A stretch of DNA of 64,000 bases from Janthinobacterium lividum PAMC 25724 (GTDB lineage Bacteria > Pseudomonadota > Gammaproteobacteria > Burkholderiales > Burkholderiaceae_D), in assembly GCA_000242815.2 (NCBI GenBank), contig AHHB01000048.1, positions 119,189 to 183,188 of the forward strand, given 5' to 3'. A program made the position numbers and the translations under genes. The notes below the pieces were generated by a model. That model was not told the DNA's origin and ran no database searches. It saw only the letters and a program-made list of their open reading frames with translations. This document shows positions 50,466 to 59,666 of the stretch, one piece after another. How positions within the stretch are numbered: position 1 is the stretch's first letter; every line of letters starts with the position of its first letter.

Positions 50466-51968
50466 ATGATTCGTCCCCTCCTCATCGCCGCCTTGCTCAC
50501 GGGTATCGGCCTGTCCCATGCACAGGCGCAATTGCCCGAATCCGTCAGCCTGCTGCTGCGCAGCGCGAATATTCCCGAAGACGCCATCGGCGCCATTGTC
50601 TTGCGTGGCAACACCAGCGTGCTGTCGCATGGGGCCGAACGCAGCATGCAGCCCGCATCCACCATGAAGCTGGTGACGACGGCCGTGGGCCTGGAGCAAC
50701 TGGGCCCCATCTTCCGCGGCCGCACGGAGCTGCGCACCAGCGCCGACGTCATCAATGGCGTGCTGAAGGGCGACCTGATCCTGCGCGGCGGCGCCGACAC
50801 GGATTTCAATGCGGACGCACTGACACACATGCTGCAAACCCTGCGCAATCAGGGCATCGTGAAAATCAAGGGCGATCTGATTCTCGACCGCCAGCTCTTC
50901 CAGCCAGCCCGGCCCGATGTTGGCGCGCAGCCGTTCGACGAGTCGGCCGAGTTCCGCTACAACGTCATCCCCGATGCCTTGTTACTCAATACCAATTTGC
51001 TCGATATCAGCATGAGCTCGACGGACCGGCAATTGAGCATCCTCATGCAGCCGCCGCTTGAGAATGTCAGCATCAGCAGCGACATGAAACTGATCAAGGC
51101 CAGCTGCGCCCGGTGGGAAGATGGCTGGCGCCCACCCGAATACCGGCGCGATACAAGCGGCAAGTTGCAAGTGATACTGCACGGCAACTTCCCGCAAAAC
51201 TGCAGCAAGGCCACCAGCATCAATGTGCTCGACCGCAACGATTATGCGGACAGGCTATTTCGCGCCACCTGGAAACGCCTGGGTGGCACGCTCACGGGTA
51301 CGGTGCGCGAAGCGCCGTATACGGGCTTGCCGCCGACGGCCGAACCGGTCGGCACGCGCATACTGGCCGATCATGTGTCACGCGCCTTGCCAGAGGTCTT
51401 GCGCGACATCAACAAGACCTCCGACAACACCCTGGCCCGCACCCTGTTCCTGAGCCTAGGCAGCTTGCAAAGCGATGGCTGGCTGGGCAGCCGTCCCGTC
51501 GCCCTGGCGGCGCCGGAAGACACCGCCAACCGGGCGCGGCTAGTCATCGAGCAATGGTTCCAGCGGCACCATATCGACACCCAGGGCATGCTGGTCGACA
51601 ACGGTTCCGGCTTGTCACGCACGGGACGCATTACGCCAGCGCAACTGGCCGGCGTGCTGCAAGCGATGCAGCAAAGTGCGTGGGCGCCCGAATTCCAGTC
51701 CAGCCTGCCCATCGTCGCGCTGGACGGCACCATGCGCAAGCGCCTGTTGAACAGCCCGGCCGCCGCGCGCGCGCGCATCAAGACGGGCACATTAAAAAAT
51801 GTGGTGGCCATCGCCGGCTATGTGCCCGATGCCAACAATCAACTGTGCGTGGTGGTCGCCATGATCAATAGCGACCTGGTGGGCAACGGCAATGGCCGCG
51901 CAGCCGTCGATGCATTGATCGAGTGGGTCGCCAGTAGCGGCACCACGCCGGTGGTGACGGGCCAATAA
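50466..51968 (+). CDS. dacB: D-alanyl-D-alanine carboxypeptidase/endopeptidase (PBP4 type)
   Basis: 500 residues with a signal peptide (MIRPLLIAALLTGIGLSHAQA). Penicillin-binding motifs are STMK in QPASTMKLVTT, SDN in NKTSDNTLARTLF and KTG in RIKTGTLKNV. It is a class C low-molecular-weight PBP that trims peptidoglycan in the periplasm. It begins 8 bases after the SpmAB stop and is probably co-transcribed with it. Confidence 0.95.
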   Translation: MIRPLLIAALLTGIGLSHAQAQLPESVSLLLRSANIPEDAIGAIVLRGNTSVLSHGAERSMQPASTMKLVTTAVGLEQLGPIFRGRTELRTSADVINGVLKGDLILRGGADTDFNADALTHMLQTLRNQGIVKIKGDLILDRQLFQPARPDVGAQPFDESAEFRYNVIPDALLLNTNLLDISMSSTDRQLSILMQPPLENVSISSDMKLIKASCARWEDGWRPPEYRRDTSGKLQVILHGNFPQNCSKATSINVLDRNDYADRLFRATWKRLGGTLTGTVREAPYTGLPPTAEPVGTRILADHVSRALPEVLRDINKTSDNTLARTLFLSLGSLQSDGWLGSRPVALAAPEDTANRARLVIEQWFQRHHIDTQGMLVDNGSGLSRTGRITPAQLAGVLQAMQQSAWAPEFQSSLPIVALDGTMRKRLLNSPAAARARIKTGTLKNVVAIAGYVPDANNQLCVVVAMINSDLVGNGNGRAAVDALIEWVASSGTTPVVTGQ

Positions 51969-51982
51969 GCGGGCGCAGCGGC

Positions 51983-52137
51983 CTAGTTTCGCGGCGTACG
52001 TGCTGCGCTGGAAAAGGCCAGGCGCAGCACGTACGCGGCAACGGTACTGAGCAGCAAGACCGTCACCAGCGAAGCTTCCACACCGACGGCGCCGCCGGTC
52101 AGCATGGCATTGCGCAGCAAACCGCCCGTCCCCTTGT
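51983..52137 (-). pseudogene. C-terminal remnant of a membrane protein, cut at its 5' side
   Basis: The minus-strand frame reads DKGTGGLLRNAMLTGGAVG... and VTVLLLSTVAAYVLRLAF, ending ...SSAARTPRN and TAG at 51983. It has high GC third positions and one membrane helix, as expected for the end of a chromosomal gene. At about 52137 the frame is lost and composition changes to AT-rich. The rest of the gene is missing, so this marks a break point. The family is not recognised. Confidence 0.6.
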
Positions 52138-52199
52138 CTCAAAGTCGGTTTTAGTTTCGCAATCAATGACTTCACCCGACACTGTGTGAACGCTGCACT

Positions 52200-52361
52200 T
52201 CACAGGCCGAAGTCTTCTCCTTCACTGCCGTTAATCACAGGCAAGATGTACAAGCCATACGACTTATTTTCCAGCACATCAATCAATGTCCGGTTGTCAT
52301 ACCCATTCCCCGAAATGATCTTGTAAGGAAACGCAATCAGCCAGCCCACTTCAGTTTTCAT
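52200..52361 (-). CDS. Small hypothetical protein
   Basis: 53 residues from an ATG at 52361 (MKTEVGWLIAFPYKIISGNGYDN). The frame is open further up to 52586 but without a clear start. No ribosome-binding site or family is recognised. It could be the tail of a lost gene. Confidence 0.3.
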   Translation of the reverse strand: MKTEVGWLIAFPYKIISGNGYDNRTLIDVLENKSYGLYILPVINGSEGEDFGL

Positions 52362-52457
52362 TTTTGGAATTTTACAAGGATGAACATTGCCTAATAGACA
52401 CATACCTACTACCCGGATACACTGAACCGCCGATAAAAAACTTAAAAAAAAGAAAAC

Positions 52458-53074
52458 ATGAATCCAGAACCGTTCCGTAAAAGCCCTATGTGCATCGTTT
52501 TGATGGTTGCCGTTGCCGTTCTTGGCATCGCTACTGTCACCCTCGCAGTTCTGTACGGTCAGGCAAGCCAAAACCTCGAAGCGCAAAAAGCAACCGTAGC
52601 CACGCTACAGATGGACATTGCCAAGGAAGCGTCTCACGCTGCCGAGTTGAAATCAGACCTCAATGCTGCCCGTACTACCGCAGAAACGCTTGCCACCAAG
52701 TCGGCACAGTTGAAGTCGGAAGTGGAAAGCAAAGAGCAAGACCTAGCAGCAGAGAAGGCCAAGACAGAATCGACACAAGCCGCACTGGAACAAGAAAAGG
52801 CAGAGCTGCCTGCTGTCCCGGTACGCATCCAATGCGACCTTCCGCAATGGGCCGTGGACTCGTTGCCATGTTCACCAACACATCAGCACGCCACCTGTCG
52901 CTACTCATGGCTACCAGCAACCCAACCACCCAAGCCGTCAAGCAGCTATCGTTGCAAGTCGCTCCGGGCGCAAAGGTTGAAATCGGCTTTCGTGAAGGTG
53001 TTCAATTTGCATCGGGCGATCAAGTAATGCTGCGCAGTGCAGGGTACGAGGATTTGCACTACACGGTGCAGTAA
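52458..53074 (+). pseudogene. Membrane-anchored coiled-coil protein, frameshifted
   Basis: Residues 1-120 from ATG 52458 hold a membrane helix (IVLMVAVAVLGIATVTLAVLYG) then a long Ala/Glu/Lys coiled coil (about 35-115). The frame breaks near 52827-52832. The following frame reads on as RPSAMGRGLVAMFTNTSARHLSLLMATSN and ends ASGDQVMLRSAGYEDLHYTVQ at 53074. One missing base joins the two into a protein of ~204 residues. It is probably an envelope-associated protein of unknown role. Confidence 0.6.
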
Positions 53075-53197
53075 ATGCTCGTTTGAAGCTGCTTACTTAT
53101 CGCTTACTTATCGCTTGCTTGGAAAGTCCATGAGCAACTCAACGCCAAGTAAACATCGGAAATTTCGATGCGAATCGTTGATTTTATTGAAGATTTT

Positions 53198-53246
53198 TGG
53201 TGCGGCTGGCGGGGATCGAACCCACGACCCTTGGCTTCGGAGGCTC
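53198..53246 (-). other. 3' fragment of tRNA-Arg(CCG), probable attachment-site remnant
   Basis: On the minus strand the sequence runs from the anticodon loop (CTCCGAA, anticodon CCG) through the variable loop, the T arm (GTGGG-TTCGATC-CCCGC) and the acceptor strand to CCA at 53198. The 5' half (D arm, 5' acceptor GCGGCTG) is absent. Integrating elements duplicate the 3' end of their target tRNA, so this is the expected distal att copy. By its orientation the element lies to the right and the intact tRNA should be at the far end, outside the window. Confidence 0.8.
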
Positions 53247-53337
53247 GTTAGACGATTACGAAAACTGGCCTATTTTACTGTAACTCCTTGAATCTACATC
53301 ATATTCCCACCTGCAGAATTAGGCAAGCGAAGGAAAG

Positions 53338-53383
53338 GTTGGGAAGAAAATCGGGGATAATTTTTCCCAAGATTTTTCCCAAG
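53338..53383. repeat. TTTTTCCCAAG repeats beside the att fragment
   Basis: TTTTTCCCAAG occurs at 53361-53371 and 53373-53383, 12 bases apart. An inverted relative, TTGGGAAGAAAA, lies just before them. Such clusters near att sites can be integrase arm-type sites; here that is inference. Confidence 0.4.
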
Positions 53384-53645
53384 CTCCCACTGCTACCAAG
53401 TTGCTCACCAGAAAGACGAGTAGCGGCTAGAAACGCATCTTAGTAGGCTCCGAGCAGAGACAATGCCGAATGCCGAATAGCACAGAACTGGGCAAAAAAC
53501 TGCGGACTGCCTAGGAGGAAGTCAAAAGAACGACGGGCTTCAGATTCCCTTCATCGTGCTCAAACACACTATTGCCACATGGAAATAATGCATATATGCT
53601 GGCGAAATAGGCAACACAATCACTTCAACCAACATAACTAAAGCC
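53384..53645. other. Intergenic region inside the island
   Basis: About 260 bases between the att-side repeats and the TPR gene. I see no gene, only AT-rich sequence that probably includes the promoter of the next gene. Confidence 0.35.
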
Positions 53646-54489
53646 ATGTCCAGCGCCCCCAACAATGCAGACCCTCTTCGCTCATCAAAAACCGACCGAT
53701 TAGTTAAGGTCGTGGTTCCCATTGTCACCTGTGTCGTCGCGGCTATAACGCTCCATTACACTGTATTGCGCGATGCTGACCAGTCCCGTGACAAGAAAAC
53801 CGAATTGCAACAAAAGGAAGCTGACCTCTTCAATAAACAAAGCGACCTGCAGCGCGCCAAGGACGTAGGCAAGGCCGACTTTCTACAGAAGAATATGATG
53901 CTCCTGGCCTCCTCCCAGCCAAGCGCAATGCGACAGGCTGAAGCACTGATCGATACGACATTTGCCTCACCAGAGGATGCTCTCGATGTCAAAACCAAAG
54001 CACGCCATATTCATGAAAGTGCGATCGAGCCAACCTCCCAGGTTGCTAACGGCACTGGCCAGCTTAAAGCACTCGGCTTTCAATATGCTGATGGAGGCTA
54101 TTTCGCCGAAGCAGCGCTTAGCTTCAGAAGTGCCGTTACGCTAGCGCCTGATGATATCCAAGCTTGGAACGCACTCGCTTATGCGCAATTGCGCCTCGAT
54201 GAAATAGACGAGGCGTTCCAGAGCATCAGTCGTGCCATTGAAGCTAAAACCCACAGAGGAAAATCTGAGCCGCGTGGTCGTGATTAACGCCACGAAAATT
54301 CTATGTGCGCAAGGCAAAGAGGACCGTGCACGTACTTATCTCAACGTTGCAATCGGTATGAATCAGCAACTGCTTTCGGCAGCCAAAGGCGATGGAGAAC
54401 TGTTGCGTATATGCGGATTCCATTTCAGTAACGTCCCTTGGCGGTCGTTATCCGACAAAGGAACACACCTATCGAAGTGCCCGTCATGA
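53646..54489 (+). pseudogene. Membrane-anchored TPR-type protein, frameshifted
   Basis: From ATG 53646: a membrane helix (LVKVVVPIVTCVVAAITLHYTVL), a charged coiled coil (DKKTELQQKEADLFNKQSDLQRAKD), then helical repeats of TPR character (GYFAEAALSFRSAVTLAPDDIQAWNALAYAQLRLDEIDEAFQSISRAIEAK). After AIEAK the frame slips: one extra A in an AAAA run near 54245. The next frame carries on with PTEENLSRVVVINATKILCAQGKEDRARTYL to 54489. Function unknown. Confidence 0.65.
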
Positions 54490-54964
54490 TGAAGAAAGGT
54501 CATATTACGCTTAGCACGAGAAGCGAGTCCAATGTCCTCTGTGTAAATGACCGTGGCATCCCGTGCAATAGCCATAGCAATGATCTGCTAATCGAACTTC
54601 ACTTTTTGCCTTCGTTTCGCTTTCCAGAACAGCATGAAGTCTCTACTCCCACTACTTCAGTAGGCATTCCGTCCCTATGCCGGCCGAGCCCCCATCAAGC
54701 ACACAGCAATTTTTGATGTAACCTCAGATGTGGTACTGGTTCCCTAATCAAAGCTTGACTAACGCGGCTAGAAACCTCGAAATAATAGTCGCATATCCGT
54801 TCCCATTCCTATATTTTCATATAGCATCCAGATGTCGGAATTTTCGTTGACTGGGACCCTTAGCTCCAGTAGCATTAAATAAATTTCGTAGCTCACGATG
54901 TAATTTATTATTACTATGAAATAATTATAATCATCTACGTAATATAAGAATAGAGGAGTAACTA
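54490..54964. other. AT-rich stretch before the kinase-like gene
   Basis: 475 bases. A 92-codon frame at 54438-54716 (+) shows no family and no ribosome-binding site. The last ~200 bases are very AT-rich and probably carry the promoter of the kinase/GNAT/ASCH cluster. I call no gene. Confidence 0.35.
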
Positions 54965-55500
54965 ATGATATTCGTTGCCGGAATTCATGGCGCAGGAAAA
55001 ACGACATTCTGCCGGGCCCTTTCAGAGGTATTGGACATACCTAATTTCTCCGCCAGTGAGCTTATAAAATCTTGGAGAAAAACATATACCTGGGAAAATG
55101 AAAAAGACAGTACATCAGATCGATGAAAATCAGACGGCACTTATATGTTCGGTGCATGAATTAAAAAACTACAAACCTACTTTATAGTAGACGGCCACTT
55201 TGTATTATTAGATTCATCCCTGAAATATGTTAATGTTGAATTTTCGATATTCGACAAATTAGAAATTCGTGGAATAATTTTGATTGAATCGAGTCCAGAT
55301 ATTGTCGCTATGCGTCTTAAATCACGAGACAAGACAAATTGGGACGTCGGACTGATTCAAAAAATTATGATGGCAGAACGAAAACGAGCACTTGAATATA
55401 GCAAGTACAGTGGGGTGCCATGCGTAATAAACAAAACGATGAAGTAATTAAAATTGAAGGTAGCTTGCTATATGAAACATTAAGTTGGAAAAATAAATAG
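54965..55500 (+). pseudogene. P-loop kinase-like ATPase, broken by several frameshifts
   Basis: From ATG 54965 the protein begins MIFVAGIHGAGKTTFCRALSE, a clear Walker A (GIHGAGKTT). The frame stops at codon 54. Other frames carry on the same protein: QIDENQTALICSVHELKNYKP, then YFIVDGHFVLLDSSLKYVNVE (with a kinase-like DGHF), IRGIILIESSPDIVAMRLKSRDK, and a last part to 55500. At least two one-base shifts separate the pieces (near 55115 and 55177), a third near 55436 is likely. The size (~175 residues) and motifs fit a small AAA/adenylate-kinase-like ATPase. It leads the cluster. Confidence 0.65.
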
Positions 55501-55516
55501 TCTAAGGAGCTAGGAA

Positions 55517-56556
55517 TTGAAAGACCTCAAGTACGAAAAATTTCAAAACATTGATATTCATGAAGAATTTTTTTCCTCACTAAAAGAAGACTATTCCGAA
55601 TTTGAAACATGGTTTGACAAAAAATCTGGTGATGATGCAGAGGCTTACGTATTCTTCAACTCTCGTCAGCGCCTTGATGGCTTTCTTTATCTAAAGCGGG
55701 AAGATCAGGTTGATCCAGCAATTTCTCCATCACTGCCCATAGGAATTAGTATAAAAATTGGAACATTGAAGATCAATGCGCATGGCACAAAGCTTGGAGA
55801 GCGCTTTATAAAAAAAAGCATTTGATCACGCCATGGTCGAAAATGCAGATTACATGTACGTAACCATATTTGAAAAACATCACTCTCTAATTTCCTTATT
55901 CGAGCGGTATGGCTTTATAAAGTATGGCACTAAAAATGGAAACAATGGCTCTGAAATTGTCTACGTTAGAACGCTAAAAAATATCACAGGCAACATCGTG
56001 AAAGACTTCCCCCATTTTAGTCTTCGTGACAGAAAATACTATCTTCTGGCTATCTATCCAGAATTTCATTCTGCGTTCCTCCCAGATTCCATTTTAAATA
56101 ACGAAAATCATGACATTGTTCAGGACGTTTCGCATACAAATAGCATACACAAAATATATATTTCTGGAATATCTAGACAAAAGGTATGAGACCTGGAGAT
56201 GTCGTTGCTATTTACCGTACGTCAGACGGGAAGGGAAAAGCATTTTATCGTTCAGTTGTTTCTTCAATCGGGGTGGTCGAAGAAGTTAGGCAAATAAAAT
56301 CATTTGATTCCGAGCCACAGTTTATTAAATACACAAGACCTTATAGTATATTTACCATAGAACAATTAAAAGAATACTTTACTAATAAAAGAAATCATAT
56401 ATAATAAGGTTTACGTATAGCGCCGCATTAAAAAAACGAATTATTCGTGGTCGCCTGATTGAAGAATGCAATATTAGCACGCGAACCAGGTGGGATTTTA
56501 TCTCTCTCAATGAAAATCAAATTAGATGGATCGCGGAGAAAGGTAGAAATAAATGA
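55517..56556 (+). pseudogene. GNAT acetyltransferase with C-terminal PUA-like region, broken by three frameshifts
   Basis: The start is TTG at 55517 with a strong AAGGAG seven bases upstream. Part one (to ~55812) includes PIGISIKIGTLKINAHGTKLGERFIKK, the GNAT CoA-binding region. An A8 run there has one base too many; the next frame goes on with AFDHAMVENADYMYVTIFEKHHSLISLFERYGF. A second shift lies at ~56183, before MRPGDVVAIYRTSDGKGKAFYRSVVSSIGVVEEV (PUA/EVE-like). A third lies near 56402, before IRFTYSAALKKRIIRGRLIEECNI. The stop at 56554-56556 overlaps the next ATG (ATGA). The joined protein would be ~345 residues. Confidence 0.7.
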
Positions 56557-56970
56557 AAGTATTATTATCGATAAAGCCTGAATACGCACAAAAAATTCTT
56601 AGTGGTGAAAAAACAGTTCGAATTTCGAAAAGTCGGCTTCACCGATAGCAGCGTAAGGTCTGTTGTTATTTACGCGACAAAGCCGGTCGGTAAATTAGTG
56701 GGGGAGTTTGAGATTCTAAGAATTTTAGTAGATTCTCCATCACAAATATGGGAACATACAAAGAAACACGCTGGCATAGATAGGCATTTTTTCGATTCGT
56801 ACTATCAAGGAAAAAAGCAAGCATTTGCCATTGCCGTTGGTAAAGTAGAGTCCTACGCTGAGCCAAAATGTCTTTCAGAGCTTGGAGTTGGAATTACTCC
56901 ACCTCAATCTTTTCGATACATCCCCAATAATGATGTCATAGATTATAAGCAACGAGAGTTTGAGTTATAA
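56553..56970 (+). pseudogene. ASCH-domain (PUA-like, putative RNA-binding) protein, one frameshift
   Basis: From ATG 56553: MKVLLSIKPEYAQKILSGEK, then an extra A in the run at about 56607-56612 moves the frame. The other frame continues QFEFRKVGFTDSSVRSVVIYATKPVGKLVGEFEI. The KP-x(n)-I-LSGEK-x-FEFR-K pattern is the ASCH signature. It has ~138 residues when joined. It is coupled to the GNAT-PUA gene by an ATGA overlap and followed 1 base later by another GNAT gene. Confidence 0.75.
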
Positions 56971-56971
56971 C

Positions 56972-57565
56972 ATGACCAATGATTCAGTACATACTATTAG
57001 TCCCGAACTTAGTCTGATACTTAAGGCTAGTAAGATCATAGATCGTAATTTTCTTCTAGCCAACCCTGTGGCTTTAGAGGACATAAGTAGCTTTATTAGA
57101 TCATCATTATTTGGATTATCTGACTTCTACCCTCTGTTTGATCGATGGCTAAAGACAAAAGTTTTACCTGGGTTAGTAACAGGTGAACGCAGTATTCTAC
57201 TGGAGCAAAATCGTGGTCGATTTTCTGGTTTGGCAATCGTTAAAGATGATGGATTAGAGAAAAAACTTTGCTGCTTGCGTGTTATGCCTGAGTTTCAAGG
57301 GTCTGGTGCGGGCCTTAGGCTTTTCGAAAGAGCATTTGAAACCTTAGATAATGATATGCCACTTCTCTCTATTGCAGAAGAGCAAAAAGATACTTTTAAT
57401 AAATTGTTTTCTTATTATGGTTTTGAGTTGGCAAAGAAATACAAAAATCATTATCGGCCATTAAAAGATGAGCTTAGTTTTAATGGCCTAATAGATCAAT
57501 ATTTTGAACCTATTTCCACAAAAAATCACCGATCCCCTAGCGGTTTGATTCTCCCCAAGCGCTAA
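56972..57565 (+). CDS. GNAT family N-acetyltransferase
   Basis: 197 residues from ATG 56972, one base after the ASCH stop. The acetyl-CoA region is LCCLRVMPEFQGSGAGLRLFERAFETLDN (RVxPxxQGxGxGxxL), followed by a LFSYYGFELAKKYKNHYRPLKDE ending. It appears intact. The substrate is unknown. It shares its operon with the ASCH and GNAT-PUA genes. Its 3' end overlaps by 29 bases, tail to tail, the minus-strand membrane gene. Confidence 0.8.
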   Translation: MTNDSVHTISPELSLILKASKIIDRNFLLANPVALEDISSFIRSSLFGLSDFYPLFDRWLKTKVLPGLVTGERSILLEQNRGRFSGLAIVKDDGLEKKLCCLRVMPEFQGSGAGLRLFERAFETLDNDMPLLSIAEEQKDTFNKLFSYYGFELAKKYKNHYRPLKDELSFNGLIDQYFEPISTKNHRSPSGLILPKR

Positions 57566-58040
57566 GCTTAGGCACAACCAAGTTCCATAGGTATTTAAGA
57601 AACGGCATTGTGCATATCATCAGCGCGCAAAAAATTAAGTATGAAAATATAGTCTTATATTTACGAGTACATGTAACACCTTCGGGCACCTGTTCTACAA
57701 ACACACAAGATGTACCTATATCCCAAACACCACTACCTGTTGCTCCCAGAATAATCACCAAAATGACAAATCTTGCAATTGACCAGTAGTTAGAGCGTAG
57801 TTTAGTAAAACGTCCTAATACGATCAAATCTTTGGCATATGAATCGTCCTCTTTACCGGCAGAAGCCGTCCATTGGTATCCCAGATAATTTCTTACATTA
57901 TTTGAGCTAGAGATTGCCACAGAGCGGTCAAGACGAATATATTCATTCCAAACATCTTCATCCATCAGCGAACGGTAACCTTTATAATTATTAGTCACTG
58001 AGGCACATTCTTCATCTCTACAAAGTAGTAAAGAAAACAA
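57537..58040 (-). CDS. Hypothetical membrane protein, probable C-terminal part of a split gene
   Basis: 167 residues with two membrane helices (about ARFVILVIILGATGSGVWDIG and IFSYLIFCALMICTMPFLKYLW) separated by a short loop with two Cys. The start is a TTG without a good ribosome-binding site. It overlaps the preceding minus frame by 23 bases in another frame. Together the two would form one ~350-residue protein after a one-base correction. No family is recognised. Confidence 0.5.
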   Translation of the reverse strand: MFSLLLCRDEECASVTNNYKGYRSLMDEDVWNEYIRLDRSVAISSSNNVRNYLGYQWTASAGKEDDSYAKDLIVLGRFTKLRSNYWSIARFVILVIILGATGSGVWDIGTSCVFVEQVPEGVTCTRKYKTIFSYLIFCALMICTMPFLKYLWNLVVPKLSAWGESNR

Positions 58041-58596
58041 TGTATTCGTTACTAAATTTTAGGAAAGCTCGAAACGGTATGCTATTTGTTATTAGCTCCT
58101 CTGGAACTCCACGTAGAACTATTAAGTAACGGAAATCGATGATACGTGTCTCATTATTAGAACTAATAAGGGCCCTGTCCCTTTGATTGAATTTTAAAGA
58201 GTAAACTGACGGTGGTATATTTCGAATACGAAATCGAATATATGCAGACTTTCGCATGTCTTCAGATTTTACTAATTTCATATCTATTTCAGGTATTTTT
58301 ACTGTAAGCCGAGTGCAACACCCACTGTCAATCCGATATGTTTGCGTAATACTAAAAGAGTTTGAATTCAGCCTTAAAAGTGAAAAAGGTTTATAATCAA
58401 AACCATCTTTTCTAAAACTTATATTCGCAAAATTTCCTTCAGCAAAACCGTCGTAATGAACAACCTCATTGAAGATAGCGGCGACACTTTTCTCGCCATT
58501 TAAACGTGCGCCAAGATCACTAACATGTTTCTGATCTAACTCCCAAGGTAGATCGACTACAACGGAATCGACCTCTGATCGCATACCGATCATCAC
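58018..58596 (-). CDS. Hypothetical protein, probable N-terminal part of the same split gene
   Basis: 192 residues, soluble and beta-rich in appearance (SFSITQTYRIDSGCCTRLTVKIPEIDMKLV, FRIRNIPPSVYSLKFNQRDRALI). The start is 58596, with ATG at 58593 and 58584 as alternatives; GGAG lies upstream. No motif of a known family is seen. The AT-rich codon use matches the surrounding island, not the chromosome. Confidence 0.5.
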   Translation of the reverse strand: MMIGMRSEVDSVVVDLPWELDQKHVSDLGARLNGEKSVAAIFNEVVHYDGFAEGNFANISFRKDGFDYKPFSLLRLNSNSFSITQTYRIDSGCCTRLTVKIPEIDMKLVKSEDMRKSAYIRFRIRNIPPSVYSLKFNQRDRALISSNNETRIIDFRYLIVLRGVPEELITNSIPFRAFLKFSNEYIVFFTTL

Positions 58597-59666
58597 TCCG
58601 ATATCGAGGAAAGGTCCATGATGTCCCTTTCCTGTTTCCCATAGGTTAACATGCAGCTCATCTTTCCTAAAATTAGCTGGCTGGGAAGCTTGCAGGTCAG
58701 AAGTATTTTACATCAACCTCTTGCGTATCGTTTTAGTAAGGGTTCGGTGGTTCCTTTTTTTTTAAAAGATAACGTACCAAAATACCAGAGAATGAGTGAT
58801 CCACGGGGTCCCTTCCGTCGCGAGTTGAAATTTTTACAATGATACATATGACTACAATAATCGTCAATGTTTACTCAATATTTTATATTTATTGCAATTT
58901 ACAGTTGGGTCAGTGAAATTTATCAGTTAAGTTAATTTAACCTTAAAAAGTCAATTTATTGACATTGTTCATGTAACACCAGCGCTGCTGACCTTTACTG
59001 GGTACCTCTCAATTTGAAATATTTCCTTTTGAAGGAAAGACTTTTACTGGCCCTCCCCTCCCCCGTGACGGACTATTTCGATAGGTATGATGTCACTATC
59101 GCTGGTATTCAATGACACGCGAAAGACAGTTGTTTTCTGAAGAGTTTATCCACCCGTGGTTCGAAACCTTATCGACGCTGGCCGCTTTTGCAATGAGAAC
59201 CCTGTTGCACGGCTGATACAGGCCGACGGTATCCCGGCATAAGAGCCATCGCACACCAGGGCAGCTTGAAATGACACTGCACGCAATTACGCCCAATAGG
59301 CTATACCGGCAGTTTGAAGCTACTGGCCCCAATCAGAAGTGAGCACGTGCACGAACGGCGGACAAGCATGGAGTGACGCGGAAGACCACCTGTCAGCCAT
59401 CATCAGGAAGACAAACGAGTTGTTTTCCAGCCACCTATCTTTTCTTTGTATGACATCTCGAGTCTGATAGATGAGAGCAGGCTGCGTCGCTCACGGACTG
59501 TTTCAATCACCTTGCTGACAATGACCAGTCCTTCAGCCTCAGCCCTCAAAATTCGTGTTCAACATTTTCAGGGCCGCACCCGGCATTTCGCGCTACTACC
59601 TGAGCGATGATCGCCATATTTAACTTTCGCGCTATGCCTAATACCACATCAACGGGAAAGAGCTAC
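58597..59666. other. Long region without a recognisable gene
   Basis: About 1070 bases. Short frames at 58651-58842 (+) and 59096-59332 (-) lack ribosome-binding sites and family resemblance. The left half is very AT-rich; the right half (from about 59090) is closer to chromosomal composition and may hold decayed coding sequence. I support no gene here. Confidence 0.4.

Noticed and set aside
53037..53291. 84-codon plus-strand frame containing GGDRTHDPWL
   Set aside because: The GGDRTHDP stretch is simply the antisense reading of the tRNA-Arg T arm and anticodon region, a well-known source of false proteins.
58651..58842. 63-codon plus frame
   Set aside because: Short, no ribosome-binding site, no resemblance to any protein I know.
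59096..59332. 78-codon minus frame
   Set aside because: No start signal and no motif; could at most be a decayed fragment.
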